Shown piece by piece: positions 9,319-19,676 of a stretch of DNA of 64,000 nt. The notes beneath the pieces were generated by a model. It saw only the letters and a program-made list of their open reading frames with translations. It was not told where the DNA came from and ran no database searches. This DNA is from Pseudomonas huaxiensis. GTDB taxonomy: Bacteria > Pseudomonadota > Gammaproteobacteria > Pseudomonadales > Pseudomonadaceae. Position 1 is the first letter of the stretch. Each line of letters starts with the position of its first letter. The stretch spans positions 62,001-126,000 of the forward strand of contig NZ_QKVL01000011.1 of the NCBI RefSeq assembly GCF_003231275.1, in the 5' to 3' direction. Position numbers and translations under genes: made by a program.

Positions 9319-12300
9319 TCACACCGGCTCCTCCACAACGTTCTGTTCAGGCTTGAAACGGCGCGCCAGACGATCGAAGTACAGGTAGATCACCGGTGTG
9401 GTGAACAGCGTGAGGACCTGGCTGACCAGCAGACCGCCCACCATCACCAGGCCCAGCGGCTGGCGCAGCTCGGCGCCGGAACCGGTAGCGAGCATCAGTG
9501 GCACGGCGCCAAACAACGCTGCCAGGGTGGTCATCAGGATCGGCCGGAAACGCAGCAGCGCAGCCTGGTAGATCGCGGTCTGCGGGTCCATGCCCTGGTG
9601 GCGTTCGGCTTCGAGGGCGAAGTCGATCATCATGATCGCGTTCTTCTTGACGATACCGATCAGCAGGATGATGCCGATGATGGCGATCATCCCCAGGTCG
9701 TTGCCGGTGAGGATCAGCGCCAGCAAGGCGCCCACCGCCGCCGACGGCAGGGTCGAAAGGATGGTGATCGGGTGGATGTAGCTCTCGTAGAGCACGCCGA
9801 GCACGATGTACATGGTCACCACAGCGGCGAGCACCAGCAGCAGCGTGCTCGACAGCGACGCCTGGAAGGCCTCGGCCGCACCCTGGAAGCGGGTCTGCAC
9901 GCCCAGCGGCATGCCGATGTCCTTCTGCACCTGCTCGATAACCTGCACCGCCTCGCCCAGGGACACGCCCTCGGCCAGGTTGAACGACATCATCACCGCC
10001 GGGAACTGGCCGATATGAGCGATGGCCAGTTGCGCCTGACGCTCTTCGACACGGGCCAGCGCCGACAACCGGACCTGCGCGCCATCGGTGGTCTTGACGT
10101 AGATCTGGTCCAGCACCTTGGGGCCGATGCTCGACGCAGCAGCGGCCTGCAGCACCACGCGGTACTGGCTGGCCTGGGTGTAGATGGTGGAGATCTGCCG
10201 CTGGCCGAAGGCGTCATACAGCGCGTTGGTGATTTCCGAGACGGTCACGCCAAGCCGGCTGGCGGCGTCGCGGTCGATTACCAGATACACCTGCAGGCCC
10301 TTGTCCTGCAGGTCGCTGGCGACGTCGGTGAGTTCCGGCCGCTGTTGCAGGGTGCGCACCAGGGTGTCGCTCCAGGTCGACAGCAACTCGGCGTCCGGCG
10401 AGGAGAGGCTGAACTGGTACTGGGTGCGGCTGACCCGGTCTTCGATGCTCAGGTCCTGCACCGGCTGCATGAACAGGCGAATGCCGCTGAGGCGATCCAC
10501 CTGCGGTTGCAGGCGGGCAATGACCTGGGCGGCGGTGAGGTCGCGCTCGCCGTGGGGCTTGAGGTTGATCAGCATGCGGCCGCTGTTGAGCGTCGCGTTG
10601 TCGCCATCGACGCCGATATACGACGACAGGCTCTCCACCGCCGGGTCTTCGAGGACCAGCGCGGCCAGTTCCTGCTGGCGCTGGCTCATGGCGGTGAAGG
10701 AGATTGACTGCGGCGCCTCGGAAATGCCCTGGATCACCCCGGTGTCCTGCACCGGGAAGAAGCCCTTGGGCACCACCATGTACAGCAGCACGGTCAGGCC
10801 CAGGGTCGCCACCGCCACCAGCAAGGTCAGCGGCTGGTGGCGCAAGACCCACTGCAGGCCGCGACCGTAATGCTCGATGAGCCAGTCGATCCAGGCGCCG
10901 CTGGCACGGTAGAAACGGCCCTGCTCTTCTTCCTTCGGCTCGCGCTTGAGCAAGCGCGCGCACATCATCGGCGTCAGGGTCAGGGACACCACCAGGGAAA
11001 TCAGGATCGCCACCGCCAGGGTAATGGCGAATTCGCGGAACAGCCGCCCCACTACGTCGGCCATGAACAGCAGCGGGATCAGTACGGCGATCAGCGAGAA
11101 GGTCAGCGAGATCAGGGTGAAACCGATCTGCCGGGCGCCCTTGAGCGCGGCCTGCAACGGCGTCTCGCCTTCCTCGATATGGCGGGCGATGTTCTCCAGC
11201 ATGACGATGGCGTCGTCCACCACGAACCCGGTGGCGATGGTCAGCGCCATCAGGGTCAGGTTGTTGATGGAGAAACCGGCCAGGTACATCACGCCGAAGG
11301 TGCCGATCAGCGACAGCGGCACGGCGATCGACGGAATCAGGGTCGCGCTGACCCGACGCAGGAACAGGAAGGTGACCATCACCACCAGGGCGATAGCGAT
11401 CAGCAGTTCGTGCTGCACGTCCTTGACCGAGGCGCGGATGGTCTGGGTGCGGTCGGTGAGCACCACCACGTCGAGGCCGGCCGGCAGGTTGTCGGTGATC
11501 GACGGCAGCATCTCTTTGATGCGGTCGACCACCTCGATGACGTTGGCGCCCGGCTGGCGCTGGATGTTCAGCAGCACGGCCTGGTTCTGGTTGGCCCAGG
11601 CGGCCAGGCGCTCGTTCTCGGCGCCGTCGACGATCTCGGCGACATCCTTCAGGCGCAGCGGCGCGCCGTTGGCGTAGGCGAGGATCAGGTTGGCGTATTC
11701 CTCGGGGGAACGCAGTTGGTCGTTGGCGTCGAGCATCGACACCCGGGTCGGGCCGTCGAAGTTGCCCTTGGGCTGGTTGACGTTGGAGGCGCCGACCAGG
11801 GTGCGCACATCGGCAAGGTTCAGGCCCGCCGACGCCAGCGCCTCGGGGTTGACCTTGATCCGCACCGCCTGACGCTGGCCGCCGGCGATGCTGACCATGC
11901 CGACGCCGCTGATCTGGGCGATCTTCTGCGCCATGCGGGTATCGACCAGATCATTGAGCTTGGGCAACGGCATGGTTTTCGAGGAAATCGCCAGGGTCAG
12001 CACCGGGGTGTCCGCAGGGTTGACCTTGTTGTACACCGGCGGTGCCGGCAGGTCGCTGGGCAGCAGGTTGCTGGCGGCGTTGATCGCGGCCTGTACCTGT
12101 TGCTCGGCGACATCCATGTTCATTTCCAGGCTGAAACGCAGGGTCAGCACCGACGCACCACCGGAGCTGGTGGAGGCCATCTGGGTCAGGCCGGGCATTT
12201 GTCCGAACTGGCGTTCCAGCGGCGCGGTCACGGCGCTGGTCATCACCTGCGGACTGGCGCCGGGATAGAGGGTCATGACCCGGATGGTCGGGTAATCCAC

Positions 12301-12417
12301 CTGGGGCAAGGCCGCCACCGGGAGCAGCTTGTAGGCGATCAGGCCGGCCAGGACGATGGCCAGCATGCTCAGCGTGGTGGCAACCGGACGGAGGATGAAC
12401 AGCCGCGAAAGATTCAT
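9319..12417 (-). CDS. muxB: RND multidrug efflux pump subunit (MuxB/MdtB-type)
   Basis: A 1032-residue HAE1-family RND transporter, [19 protein letters not shown] at the N terminus, with the paired aspartates in [17 protein letters not shown] and the [20 protein letters not shown] motif near the C terminus. Full length for the family, inner membrane, proton driven. Its ATG overlaps the stop of the upstream membrane fusion protein gene in an ATGA arrangement (12414-12417), indicating translational coupling. A 52-base gap separates it from the second pump gene. Two non-identical RND proteins side by side are characteristic of the MdtABC/MuxABC class. Confidence 0.93.
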   Translation of the reverse strand: MNLSRLFILRPVATTLSMLAIVLAGLIAYKLLPVAALPQVDYPTIRVMTLYPGASPQVMTSAVTAPLERQFGQMPGLTQMASTSSGGASVLTLRFSLEMNMDVAEQQVQAAINAASNLLPSDLPAPPVYNKVNPADTPVLTLAISSKTMPLPKLNDLVDTRMAQKIAQISGVGMVSIAGGQRQAVRIKVNPEALASAGLNLADVRTLVGASNVNQPKGNFDGPTRVSMLDANDQLRSPEEYANLILAYANGAPLRLKDVAEIVDGAENERLAAWANQNQAVLLNIQRQPGANVIEVVDRIKEMLPSITDNLPAGLDVVVLTDRTQTIRASVKDVQHELLIAIALVVMVTFLFLRRVSATLIPSIAVPLSLIGTFGVMYLAGFSINNLTLMALTIATGFVVDDAIVMLENIARHIEEGETPLQAALKGARQIGFTLISLTFSLIAVLIPLLFMADVVGRLFREFAITLAVAILISLVVSLTLTPMMCARLLKREPKEEEQGRFYRASGAWIDWLIEHYGRGLQWVLRHQPLTLLVAVATLGLTVLLYMVVPKGFFPVQDTGVIQGISEAPQSISFTAMSQRQQELAALVLEDPAVESLSSYIGVDGDNATLNSGRMLINLKPHGERDLTAAQVIARLQPQVDRLSGIRLFMQPVQDLSIEDRVSRTQYQFSLSSPDAELLSTWSDTLVRTLQQRPELTDVASDLQDKGLQVYLVIDRDAASRLGVTVSEITNALYDAFGQRQISTIYTQASQYRVVLQAAAASSIGPKVLDQIYVKTTDGAQVRLSALARVEERQAQLAIAHIGQFPAVMMSFNLAEGVSLGEAVQVIEQVQKDIGMPLGVQTRFQGAAEAFQASLSSTLLLVLAAVVTMYIVLGVLYESYIHPITILSTLPSAAVGALLALILTGNDLGMIAIIGIILLIGIVKKNAIMMIDFALEAERHQGMDPQTAIYQAALLRFRPILMTTLAALFGAVPLMLATGSGAELRQPLGLVMVGGLLVSQVLTLFTTPVIYLYFDRLARRFKPEQNVVEEPV

Positions 12418-13745
12418 GCGCCAGCCTTGCCTTCACGGGCCGGACGCTCAGGCACAGCCGAGACGTCTTTCTTGTCCTGGCCTTGCAGGTGCTGGCCGGG
12501 CGTCGTCGGGACTTCAGTGGCGTCGTCGACGACTTCCACCACGGTGCCATCGCGCAGGCGGTCGGTGCCTTCCAGCACGACCCGCTCGCCCTTGGCCAGG
12601 CCTTCCTTGATGACCGTGCGCTCGCCGTCGCTGGCGCCCAGCTTGAGGGTGCGGATGTGCACCTTGTTCTCGGCGTCCACCACATAGACGAAGGTGCCGT
12701 TGGTGCCGAACTGGATCGCCGCCGCCGGGGCGGTGACCACGTCTTTCTGGGTGTCGGCGAGCAAACGCACATTGACGAACTGGTTGGGGAACAGCGCTTC
12801 GTCCTGGTTCTCGAAGCGCGCCTTGAATTTCAGCGTGCCGGTGGTGATGTCGATCTGGTTGTCGAGGCTGCGCAGCACACCGACGGCCTGCTGGCGGGTG
12901 TCGCCTCGGTCCCAGGCTTCGACCGGCAGTGGCGCGCCACTGCGGAAGCGTGCGAGCACGGTGTCGAGGTCGGTTTCCGGCAGAGTGAAGGCGACGCTGA
13001 TCGGCTGGGTCTGGGTGATCACCACCAGCGCGGTGGTGTCGTTGGCCGCCACCAGGTTGCCCAGGTCCAGTTGGCGCAGGCCGAGGCGGCCACCGATCGG
13101 CGCGCGGATCTTGGTGAAGTCCAGGTTCAGCTTGGCGTCGTTGACCGCCGCCTGGTTGGTCTTGATCGTGCCTTGGTACTGCGCCACCAGCGCGGCCTGG
13201 GTGTCGAGGGTCTGCTTGGCGATACTGTCTTCGGCGAACAGGCCTTTATAGCGCGCCAGGTCGATCTGGGCGTTTTTCAGTTGCGCCTGATTCTGCGCAA
13301 GGGTGCCTTCGGCCTGCTGCAGGGCGATCTGGTAGCTGCGTGGATCGATCTCGGCGAGCAGGTCGCCGGCCTTGACCTGCTGGCCTTCCTGGAAGTGCAC
13401 CTTGACCAGTTCCCCCGCCACCCGGCTGCGCACATTGACGGTGTTGGTCGCGGTGACCGTGCCCAGCGCCTTGTAATACAGCGGGAAGTCGCCCACTACG
13501 GCGGGCGCTACACGCACCGGCACCGTGGCCGTCGAGTTGCCGAAGCCCGGACGCCCCGGACCGCCCATGGGGCCGGCGCCACCACGGCGGCCAACAGCCG
13601 GCGTTTCGCCTTTGGCCGGGGCCTTGGAAGCCGTCGATGCCGGCCAGAGCCACCAGCACAAGCCAGCGACCAGCAACAGAATCAACAGGCTGAACAGCCA
13701 GCGACGGGAAGAACGGGAGGAAGATTGCATGGGTTGACCGACCAT
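12414..13745 (-). CDS. muxA: RND efflux periplasmic adaptor (MuxA/MdtA-type)
   Basis: A 443-residue membrane fusion protein that bridges the RND pumps and the outer-membrane channel. It has an N-terminal membrane anchor ([19 protein letters not shown]), a Gly/Pro-rich linker, the lipoyl-type [15 protein letters not shown] / [20 protein letters not shown] segments, an alpha-hairpin and the beta-barrel region ([20 protein letters not shown]). The sequence starts at 13745 ([10 protein letters not shown]) or at the internal ATG 13730 (MQSSS); neither has a clear Shine-Dalgarno sequence, so the start is uncertain by five codons. First gene of the four-gene minus-strand operon; no local regulator gene is adjacent. 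Confidence 0.9.
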   Translation of the reverse strand: MVGQPMQSSSRSSRRWLFSLLILLLVAGLCWWLWPASTASKAPAKGETPAVGRRGGAGPMGGPGRPGFGNSTATVPVRVAPAVVGDFPLYYKALGTVTATNTVNVRSRVAGELVKVHFQEGQQVKAGDLLAEIDPRSYQIALQQAEGTLAQNQAQLKNAQIDLARYKGLFAEDSIAKQTLDTQAALVAQYQGTIKTNQAAVNDAKLNLDFTKIRAPIGGRLGLRQLDLGNLVAANDTTALVVITQTQPISVAFTLPETDLDTVLARFRSGAPLPVEAWDRGDTRQQAVGVLRSLDNQIDITTGTLKFKARFENQDEALFPNQFVNVRLLADTQKDVVTAPAAAIQFGTNGTFVYVVDAENKVHIRTLKLGASDGERTVIKEGLAKGERVVLEGTDRLRDGTVVEVVDDATEVPTTPGQHLQGQDKKDVSAVPERPAREGKAGA

Positions 13746-13861
13746 ATCTGCGCAGGAAACTTTGAAGGAGGCTGAACGATAAGCACTTGAGAAGGATTAG
13801 CAAAGCGCCTTTACCGGCAATTTACTGATCACTGACGTAGCCAAGACCCTGAACTTTAAAT

Positions 13862-13888
13862 AAAAACGGCCTGGGCAAAGCCAGGCCG
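13862..13888 (-). terminator. Rho-independent terminator of tpx
   Basis: Perfect 8-bp stem CGGCCTGG / CCAGGCCG (13867-13874 and 13881-13888) with a 6-base loop. On the minus strand it is followed directly by TTTTTA. It lies about 40 bases beyond the tpx stop codon. Confidence 0.85.
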
Positions 13889-13930
13889 TGATCACGCTTC
13901 AGGTTTTTGCGGGCGCGCCCCGCGAGCGAC

Positions 13931-14431
13931 TTACTTCAGGACAGCCAGGACTGCCTCGTAGTTCGGCTCTTCGGCGATTTCGCCAACCAGCTCGCTGTGC
14001 AGCACGTTGTCGTTCTCGTCGACCACAACCACGGCGCGGGCGGCCAGGCCGGCCAGCGGGCCGTCAGCAATGGCAACGCCGTAGTTTTCCAGGAACTCAC
14101 GGCCGCGCAGGGTCGACAGGTTCTTCACGTTGGTCAGGCCTTCGGCGCCGCAGAAGCGAGCCTGGGCGAACGGCAGGTCAGCGGATACGCACAGCACCAC
14201 GGTGTTGGCCAGTTCATTGGCCTGGGCGTTGAACTTGCGTACGGAGGTGGCGCAGGTCGGGGTGTCGACGCTTGGGAAAATGTTCAGCACTTTGCGCTTG
14301 CCGGCGAAGTCCTTCAGCGACACATCGGCCAGGCCCTCGCCGACCAGCGAAAACGCTGGCGCCTGGGCGCCGGCTTTTGGCAGCTCGCCGTTGACCTGAA
14401 CCGGATTGCCTTTAAGAGTCACTTGAGCCAT
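13931..14431 (-). CDS. tpx: Thiol peroxidase Tpx
   Basis: A 166-residue atypical 2-Cys peroxiredoxin that reduces hydrogen and alkyl peroxides using thioredoxin. The peroxidatic cysteine is Cys60 in [14 protein letters not shown] and the resolving cysteine Cys94 in [11 protein letters not shown], the spacing expected for Tpx. Length and N terminus ([18 protein letters not shown]) match the family. The ATG at 14431 follows AAGGACT-like sequence. It forms a single-gene unit with its own terminator. Cytosolic or periplasmic location has been debated for the family; no signal peptide is present here. Confidence 0.96.
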   Translation of the reverse strand: MAQVTLKGNPVQVNGELPKAGAQAPAFSLVGEGLADVSLKDFAGKRKVLNIFPSVDTPTCATSVRKFNAQANELANTVVLCVSADLPFAQARFCGAEGLTNVKNLSTLRGREFLENYGVAIADGPLAGLAARAVVVVDENDNVLHSELVGEIAEEPNYEAVLAVLK

Positions 14432-14569
14432 GAACGGAGTCCTTATGCGAGAGGATAAAAGGACCCAGAGTTAAGCACGAAAGTGAGCGTCCACCTATGG
14501 GCTGAATGCAAATTGTTGAATTGCCGGACAATTCTTGTGGACAAAACAGCCTCTAGAAACCGAACAATC

Positions 14570-14612
14570 CATCGCGACGCCCAGCGTGCCGTGACACCGG
14601 GCCGTCGCGATG
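14570..14612 (-). terminator. Hairpin after the serine/threonine-type transporter gene
   Basis: CATCGCGACGCCC (14570-14582) pairs with GGGCCGTCGCGATG (14599-14612) with one bulged base. It begins 6 bases past the stop of the upstream minus-strand transporter gene. The following minus-strand bases (GATTGTTCGG) are only weakly T-rich, so terminator function is probable rather than certain. Confidence 0.5.
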
Positions 14613-14617
14613 AAGCC

Positions 14618-15898
14618 TCACGGAATCAGCGAATACACCACCGACGACAAAGCCACTAGCCCCACCAGGGTCACGAATACGTTGGACATCGCGCCACTGT
14701 ATTTGCGCATCGCCGGCACGCGGCGGATCGCGTACATCGGCATCAGGAACAGGATCGCCGCGATCACCGGGCCGCCCAGGGCTTCGATCATGCCGAGAAT
14801 GCTCGGATTGAGCGTGGCGACGATCCAGCACACCACCAGCATCAACGCGGCGGTGACCCGGTCCAGGGTCTTGGCCTGAGGACGCTTGCCGGTCTTGAGG
14901 ATGATGCCTTTGAGGCCTTCGCTGGCACCGATGTAGTGGCCGAGGAACGACTTGGCAATCGCGACGAAGGCAATCAGCGGCGCGGCGAAGGCAATGGTCG
15001 GGTTGCTGAAGTGGTTGGCCAGGTACGACAGGATCGACAGGTTCTGCGCCTTGGCCTCGGCCAGTTGCGCCGGGGTCAGGGTCAGTACGCAACTGAACAC
15101 GAAGAACATCACCATCGCCACCATCAACAGGTGCGCGCGGGCCAGGATCTGTCCGCTGCGCTGGTCGGCGTGCTCACCGTAGCGGCGTTTCTGGTCGACG
15201 GCGAAGGCCGAGATGATCGGTGAATGGTTGAAAGAGAACACCATGACCGGGATCGCCAGCCACAGGGTGTGCAAGAAGGCGCTGCCCGCAGGCAGCTCGC
15301 TGGCGGTGCTGAGGATGCCGCCGTTCCAGTGCGGAATCAGGAATACCGCGAGAAACGCCAGGGCCACGATAAACGGATAGACCAGCAGGCTCATCGCCTT
15401 GACCGTGGCCTGTTCACCGCAACGCACCACGGCCAGCAGGCCGAGGATCAGCACGAACGACAGCAGCGCCCGCGGCGGCGGCTGGATGTGCAGTTGGTGT
15501 TCCATGAAGCTGCCGACCGTGTTGGTCAGCGCCACGCTGTAGATCAGCAGGATCGGGAAGATGGCGAGGAAATACAGCACGGTGATCATTGCACCGGCGC
15601 TGAGGCCGAAGTGTTCTTCGACGACTTCGGTGATATCGCCGTCGCCGCGCCCGGAGAGGACGAAGCGGGTCAGGCCGCGGTGGGCGTAGTAGGTCATCGG
15701 GAACGCCAGCAGCGCCAGGATCAGCAGCGGCCAGAAGCCGCCGAGGCCGGCGTTGATCGGCAGGAACAGCGTACCGGCGCCGATGGCGGTGCCGAACAGG
15801 CCGAGCATCCAGGTAGTGTCTTGACGGGCCCAGCTACCGAGGGTCGCAGCTGGGGTCGATTCAAAGCGTTGTTCAACGCTTGGGGCCTGCTCATTCAT
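14618..15898 (-). CDS. HAAAP-family amino-acid transporter, serine/threonine type
   Basis: A 426-residue inner-membrane transporter of the hydroxy/aromatic amino acid permease family (SdaC, TdcC, DlsT relatives), likely symporting serine or threonine. About eleven membrane helices are visible, beginning with the signature MLGLFGTAIGAGTLFLPINA. The conserved VFSFNHSPIISAFAVDQKRR and VAIAKSFLGHYIGASEG segments are characteristic of the SdaC/TdcC side of the family. The start at 15898 (MNEQAPSVEQ) has GGAG 14 bases upstream and removes an implausible Arg/Cys-rich leader that a longer frame from 16042 would add. It stands alone between REP sequence and tpx; substrate is inferred from the family only. 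Confidence 0.88.
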   Translation of the reverse strand: MNEQAPSVEQRFESTPAATLGSWARQDTTWMLGLFGTAIGAGTLFLPINAGLGGFWPLLILALLAFPMTYYAHRGLTRFVLSGRGDGDITEVVEEHFGLSAGAMITVLYFLAIFPILLIYSVALTNTVGSFMEHQLHIQPPPRALLSFVLILGLLAVVRCGEQATVKAMSLLVYPFIVALAFLAVFLIPHWNGGILSTASELPAGSAFLHTLWLAIPVMVFSFNHSPIISAFAVDQKRRYGEHADQRSGQILARAHLLMVAMVMFFVFSCVLTLTPAQLAEAKAQNLSILSYLANHFSNPTIAFAAPLIAFVAIAKSFLGHYIGASEGLKGIILKTGKRPQAKTLDRVTAALMLVVCWIVATLNPSILGMIEALGGPVIAAILFLMPMYAIRRVPAMRKYSGAMSNVFVTLVGLVALSSVVYSLIP

Positions 15899-16085
15899 TC
15901 CGGGTGCAACTCCACACGCAAGACTGCAACAGCGCCGGAAGTGGCGAAACAGACGCCTCAACGCACCCCGGCCATCAAAGAGGGGCGCGATTGTGCGCTG
16001 AAAGGTTGCACTTGCAAAGCCCTGTCCGAGGAATGGTTGCACCGTTGCGGTGCGGCGACAGGCTGAGAACTGAGCGGGTTGCTGA

Positions 16086-16181
16086 TGGCCTCATCGCCGG
16101 CAAGCCGGCTCCCACAAGGTCGGTGCACACAGCACCTGTGGGAGCTGGCTTGTCGGGGCGCCGAACCGCAGCGATGAGACC
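16086..16181. repeat. REP doublet with an extended right-hand unit
   Basis: Left unit GGCCTCATCGCCGGCAAGCC followed by GGCTCCCACA (16087-16117). Right unit CACCTGTGGGAGCTGGCTTG, then TCGGGGCGCCGAACCGCA and GCGATGAGA (about 16132-16179). The right unit carries extra sequence in the loop compared with the ordinary units in this window. It occupies most of the 290-base gap between the aminotransferase gene and the transporter gene; no coding frame is credible there. Confidence 0.75.
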
Positions 16182-16188
16182 CTGAAGA

Positions 16189-17382
16189 TCACTGCACCGC
16201 AGCAAATGCCTCAGCCACCTGCTGCAGATTGTCCGGGCGCAGGCCCGACATGCACACGCGGCCGCTGTCGATCAGGTACACGCCGAACTCGTCACGCAGG
16301 CGACGAACCTGGGCCACGCTGAAACCGGTGTAGCTGAACATGCCGCGCTGGGACAGGAAGAACGAGAAGTCTTTGCCCGGCAACAGCACCGCCAGGGCGT
16401 CCACCAGACCCTGGCGCATGTCCAGGATACGCAGGCGCATCTGCTCGACTTCAGCCACCCACTGGGCATTCAGGCCGGCATCGTTCAACACCGCCGCCAC
16501 CAGTTGCGCGCCGAAGGCAGGCGGGCTGGAGTAGTTGCGGCGCACGGTGGCCTTGAGCTGGCCGAGCACGCTTTGCATGGTGTCGGCGTCATCGCAGACC
16601 ACCGACAGGCCCCCTACCCGCTCGCCGTACAGCGAGAAGATCTTCGAGAACGAGTTGCTGACCAGGCACGGTACGCCGGCACGGGCGGCTTCGCGGATGG
16701 CGAAGGCGTCTTCCAGCAGGCCTTCACCGAAGCCCTGGTAGGCGATGTCGAGGAACGGGATCAGGTTGCGCGCCTTGACCACCTCGATCACCTGTTGCCA
16801 TTGCCCCTGATTCAGGTCGGCGCCGGTCGGGTTGTGGCAGCACGGGTGCAGCAGGACGATGCTGTTGGCAGGCAGGGTCTGCAGCGCCGCGAGCATGCCG
16901 TCGAAGTTGACGCCACGGGTGTTCTGGTCGAAGTACGGATAGGTATGAACCTTGAAACCGGCACCTTCGAAGATCGCGCGGTGGTTGTCCCAGGTCGGAT
17001 CGCTGACCCAGACCTGCGATTCGGGGAAGTAGCGCTTGAGGAAGTCGGCACCGACTTTCAGTGCGCCGGAACCGCCGACGGTCTGCACAGTAGCAACGCG
17101 GCCGCCGGTCACCGCAGGGTGATCAGCGCCGAACAGCAGGTTCTGGATCGCCTGACGGTAGCCGGCCAGACCTTCCATCGGCAGGTACAGCGAGGCTTCG
17201 TGGGGCTTGTCGGCCAGGCGCTTCTCGGCCTCGCCCACCGCCGCCAGTTGCGGCACCACGCCGGCGGCGTCGTAATACAGGCCGATGCTCAGGTTGACCT
17301 TGTTGGCCCGAGGATCGGTCTTGAAGGTCTCCATCAACGAGAGGATCGGATCGCCGGCATAGGCATCGACATGTTTGAACAC
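16189..17382 (-). CDS. tyrB: Aromatic amino acid aminotransferase
   Basis: A 397-residue PLP-dependent class I aminotransferase (fold type I) of the TyrB/AspC group, which moves amino groups between aromatic amino acids or aspartate and 2-oxoglutarate. Visible hallmarks are [48 protein letters not shown], the PLP lysine in [14 protein letters not shown], and the substrate-binding SGLRPDN near the C terminus. The start is taken as GTG at 17382, 9 bases after a strong AAGGAG; the in-frame TTG at 17391 is immediately next to that AAGGAG and so is unlikely. TyrB and AspC specificities cannot be separated with certainty, but the family usually carries the tyrB label in Pseudomonas. Confidence 0.92.
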   Translation of the reverse strand: MFKHVDAYAGDPILSLMETFKTDPRANKVNLSIGLYYDAAGVVPQLAAVGEAEKRLADKPHEASLYLPMEGLAGYRQAIQNLLFGADHPAVTGGRVATVQTVGGSGALKVGADFLKRYFPESQVWVSDPTWDNHRAIFEGAGFKVHTYPYFDQNTRGVNFDGMLAALQTLPANSIVLLHPCCHNPTGADLNQGQWQQVIEVVKARNLIPFLDIAYQGFGEGLLEDAFAIREAARAGVPCLVSNSFSKIFSLYGERVGGLSVVCDDADTMQSVLGQLKATVRRNYSSPPAFGAQLVAAVLNDAGLNAQWVAEVEQMRLRILDMRQGLVDALAVLLPGKDFSFFLSQRGMFSYTGFSVAQVRRLRDEFGVYLIDSGRVCMSGLRPDNLQQVAEAFAAVQ

Positions 17383-17498
17383 AGCGCGCAACTCCTTGGG
17401 ACAGGGTCAATCGAACAAAGTGTGTCGAGGATACCCGGAGTGCGAGCGCAGGAACATGCCCTTGGTGCAACCGTTCAGTGCAGAACTGCACGTGGGAC

Positions 17499-17533
17499 GT
17501 TTGCATCCGACAGTCGCCCTGCCGGATGCAAAC
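17499..17533 (-). terminator. Perfect 11-bp inverted repeat after mqo
   Basis: GTTTGCATCCG (17499-17509) and CGGATGCAAAC (17523-17533) form a perfect stem with a 13-base loop, starting 6 bases beyond the mqo stop codon. No T-tract follows on the minus strand, so it may be an RNA-stabilising 3-prime hairpin or an operator upstream of tyrB rather than a classical terminator. Confidence 0.5.
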
Positions 17534-17539
17534 GCGCGG

Positions 17540-19204
17540 TCAATTGCCGGCGTCAGGGTTGAGGTCCGGGTCGGCGTTGCCGGTCTTCTGCCCCAGCGGA
17601 TCGATGTTGTCCGGATTGGCCGGATCCTGGCGCTGGTCGATGCCTGGCGCCGGGGCCAGTTGCAGCACCTCGTTGGTGTAGGCCCACTCCTTGGCGACCA
17701 GGTCAGGATGGTCGTTCAGGTGCATGCCGTAGCTGGGAATGATCTGCTTCAGTTTCTCCTGCCAGGCCGACGAGGCGAGGCGGTCCTTGAACACCTTCTG
17801 CATCAGGTCGAGCATGATCGGCGGCGCGGTGGAAGCGCCCGGCGAGGCACCCAGCAGGCCGGCGATGGTGCCGTCCTTGGAAGCGACCACTTCGGTGCCG
17901 AGCTTGAGCACACCGCCCTGGCCCTCGTCTTTCTTGATGATCTGCACCCGCTGGCCGGCCTGCCACAGGCGCCAGTCTTCCTTCTTGGCTTTGGGGAAGT
18001 AGGTCTGCAACGCGGCAAAGCGGTCGTCATCGGACTGCATCACCTGGCCGACCAGGTATTTCACCAGGTCGAACTCACGCAGGCCCACGCGCATCATCGG
18101 CCAGGTGTTGTGCAGCGACATGCTGGCGAACAGGTCGAGGTAGGAGCCTTCCTTGAGGAACTTGGTAGAGAACGTGGCAAACGGCCCGAACAGAATCACC
18201 CGCTTGCCATCCAGCACCCGGGTGTCCAGGTGCGGCACCGACATCGGCGGCGCGCCGGTGGAGGCAATGCCGTAGGCCTTGGCCATGTGCTGCAGGGCGA
18301 TGTCCTGATTGTCAGTGACCAGGAACGAGCCACCGACCGGGAAGCCCGCGTAGTCCTTGGCCTCGGCGATGCCGGATTTCTGCAGCAATGGCAAGGCCGC
18401 GCCACCGGCACCGATAAACAGGAACTTGGCGTCGGTGGTGGATTTGCTGCCGTCCTTGAGGTTCTTGTACTCGACGCGCCACGAACCGTCGTCGTTGCGG
18501 GTGATGTCCTCGACCTCGCTGGACAGCTTCAGGCTGAAGTTCTGCCGGGTCTGCAGATAGGCCACGTACTGGCGGGTGATTTCACCGAAGTTGACGTCGG
18601 TGCCGATGGGCGTCCAGGTGACCGCAAGCTTCTGCTGTGGATCACGCCCGTCCATCATCAGCGGCACCCATTTCTTGATCTGCTCGGGGTCTTCCGAGTA
18701 CTGCATGGGCCGGAACAGCGGGCTGGCCTGCAGCGCTTCGTAGCGTTTCTTCAGGAAGCGGATATTGTCGTCGCCCCAGACAAAGCTCATGTGCGGCGTG
18801 GTGTTGATGAACGAACGGGGATTCTTCAGCACACCGTTCTTCACCTGCCAGGCGAGGAACTGTCGGGTGATCTGGAAGGATTCGTTGATTTCGACGGCCT
18901 TGGTGATGTCCACCTTGCCGTCTTTCTCCGGCGTGTAGTTCAGCTCGGCCAGGGCCGAGTGGCCGGTGCCCGCGTTGTTCCAGCCGTTGGAGCTTTCGTT
19001 GGCGACCTTGTCCAGGCGCTCGACCAGTTCCATCGACCAGCCCGGTTCCAGTTCGTTGAGCCAGATCGCCAGGGTCGAACTCATGATGCCGCCGCCCACC
19101 AGCAGCACGTCGACCTTCTTCGCCTCGGCGGCCTGCACGCTGGCGAAGCCGCACAGCAACGTCAGCCCGGCGAACGCCGCTCTCCATTTCATCCCGATCG
19201 TCAT
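17540..19204 (-). CDS. mqo: Malate:quinone oxidoreductase
   Basis: A 554-residue FAD enzyme that oxidises malate to oxaloacetate and passes electrons to the quinone pool, replacing or supplementing NAD malate dehydrogenase in the TCA cycle. The FAD-binding start is [40 protein letters not shown] (in two parts) is a strong Mqo signature, as are [11 protein letters not shown] and [17 protein letters not shown]. An N-terminal hydrophobic stretch ([22 protein letters not shown]) looks like a signal or anchor, seen in one of the Mqo paralogues of Pseudomonas. The start at 19204 has GGGAGAAAAC before it; the longer frame from 19345 is not supported. Confidence 0.95.
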   Translation of the reverse strand: MTIGMKWRAAFAGLTLLCGFASVQAAEAKKVDVLLVGGGIMSSTLAIWLNELEPGWSMELVERLDKVANESSNGWNNAGTGHSALAELNYTPEKDGKVDITKAVEINESFQITRQFLAWQVKNGVLKNPRSFINTTPHMSFVWGDDNIRFLKKRYEALQASPLFRPMQYSEDPEQIKKWVPLMMDGRDPQQKLAVTWTPIGTDVNFGEITRQYVAYLQTRQNFSLKLSSEVEDITRNDDGSWRVEYKNLKDGSKSTTDAKFLFIGAGGAALPLLQKSGIAEAKDYAGFPVGGSFLVTDNQDIALQHMAKAYGIASTGAPPMSVPHLDTRVLDGKRVILFGPFATFSTKFLKEGSYLDLFASMSLHNTWPMMRVGLREFDLVKYLVGQVMQSDDDRFAALQTYFPKAKKEDWRLWQAGQRVQIIKKDEGQGGVLKLGTEVVASKDGTIAGLLGASPGASTAPPIMLDLMQKVFKDRLASSAWQEKLKQIIPSYGMHLNDHPDLVAKEWAYTNEVLQLAPAPGIDQRQDPANPDNIDPLGQKTGNADPDLNPDAGN

Positions 19205-19676
19205 GTTTTCTCCCACGAGGCGAGCCTCGATGTGATTGGCGTGAATTCCCTGCCCATTGGACCGACCGCCGGCACCCCGTGCCGCGGTCTTCGCGCCCTG
19301 GTGCACGCAAGGCAAGCGAAGCCCGATGGCGGTCCTTGAAAGCACAGGGCTTCGAGGGCCGCGAGCGGCGAACAGTTCAAAGGCTAGCTCAGCCCGCGCG
19401 GCCTGCCGTGCAACGTTTCAGGTCGCAGCACAGATTTGCGCGGCGATACTCATAGACAGGACGAACGACATCGGCTGTTCTTTTGCGCCGATCCACTATC
19501 GGCGCGCACGGCAAACATCAAAAAATCCTGATGCCAGCCATCGCAACGATGAATTTTTCCTGATGCGAAGCCGACATACTCTGGCCAGGAACCCGCCCGG
19601 CCCAATCCGGGGCAGCCGAGTGCCCACAGAGGCACCGGATCTCGATAACAATTCCAATACCTGCCGAGGATCCCCT
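19205..19676. other. Divergent intergenic region, no recognised gene
   Basis: 472 bases between the divergent mqo and APC permease genes. Both promoters must lie here. Open frames exist on both strands, but their composition is that of non-coding read-through and none has a good ribosome site. I see no REP element or strong hairpin. Confidence 0.45.

Noticed and set aside
6210..9356. 1048-codon open frame on the plus strand opposite the second RND pump
   Set aside because: It is antisense to a well-conserved RND gene, is rich in His/Gln/Arg/Gly as expected from an antisense frame of GC-rich DNA, and has no recognisable domain.
12483..13775. 430-codon plus-strand frame opposite the efflux adaptor gene
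   Set aside because: Antisense shadow; no family resemblance and no ribosome site.
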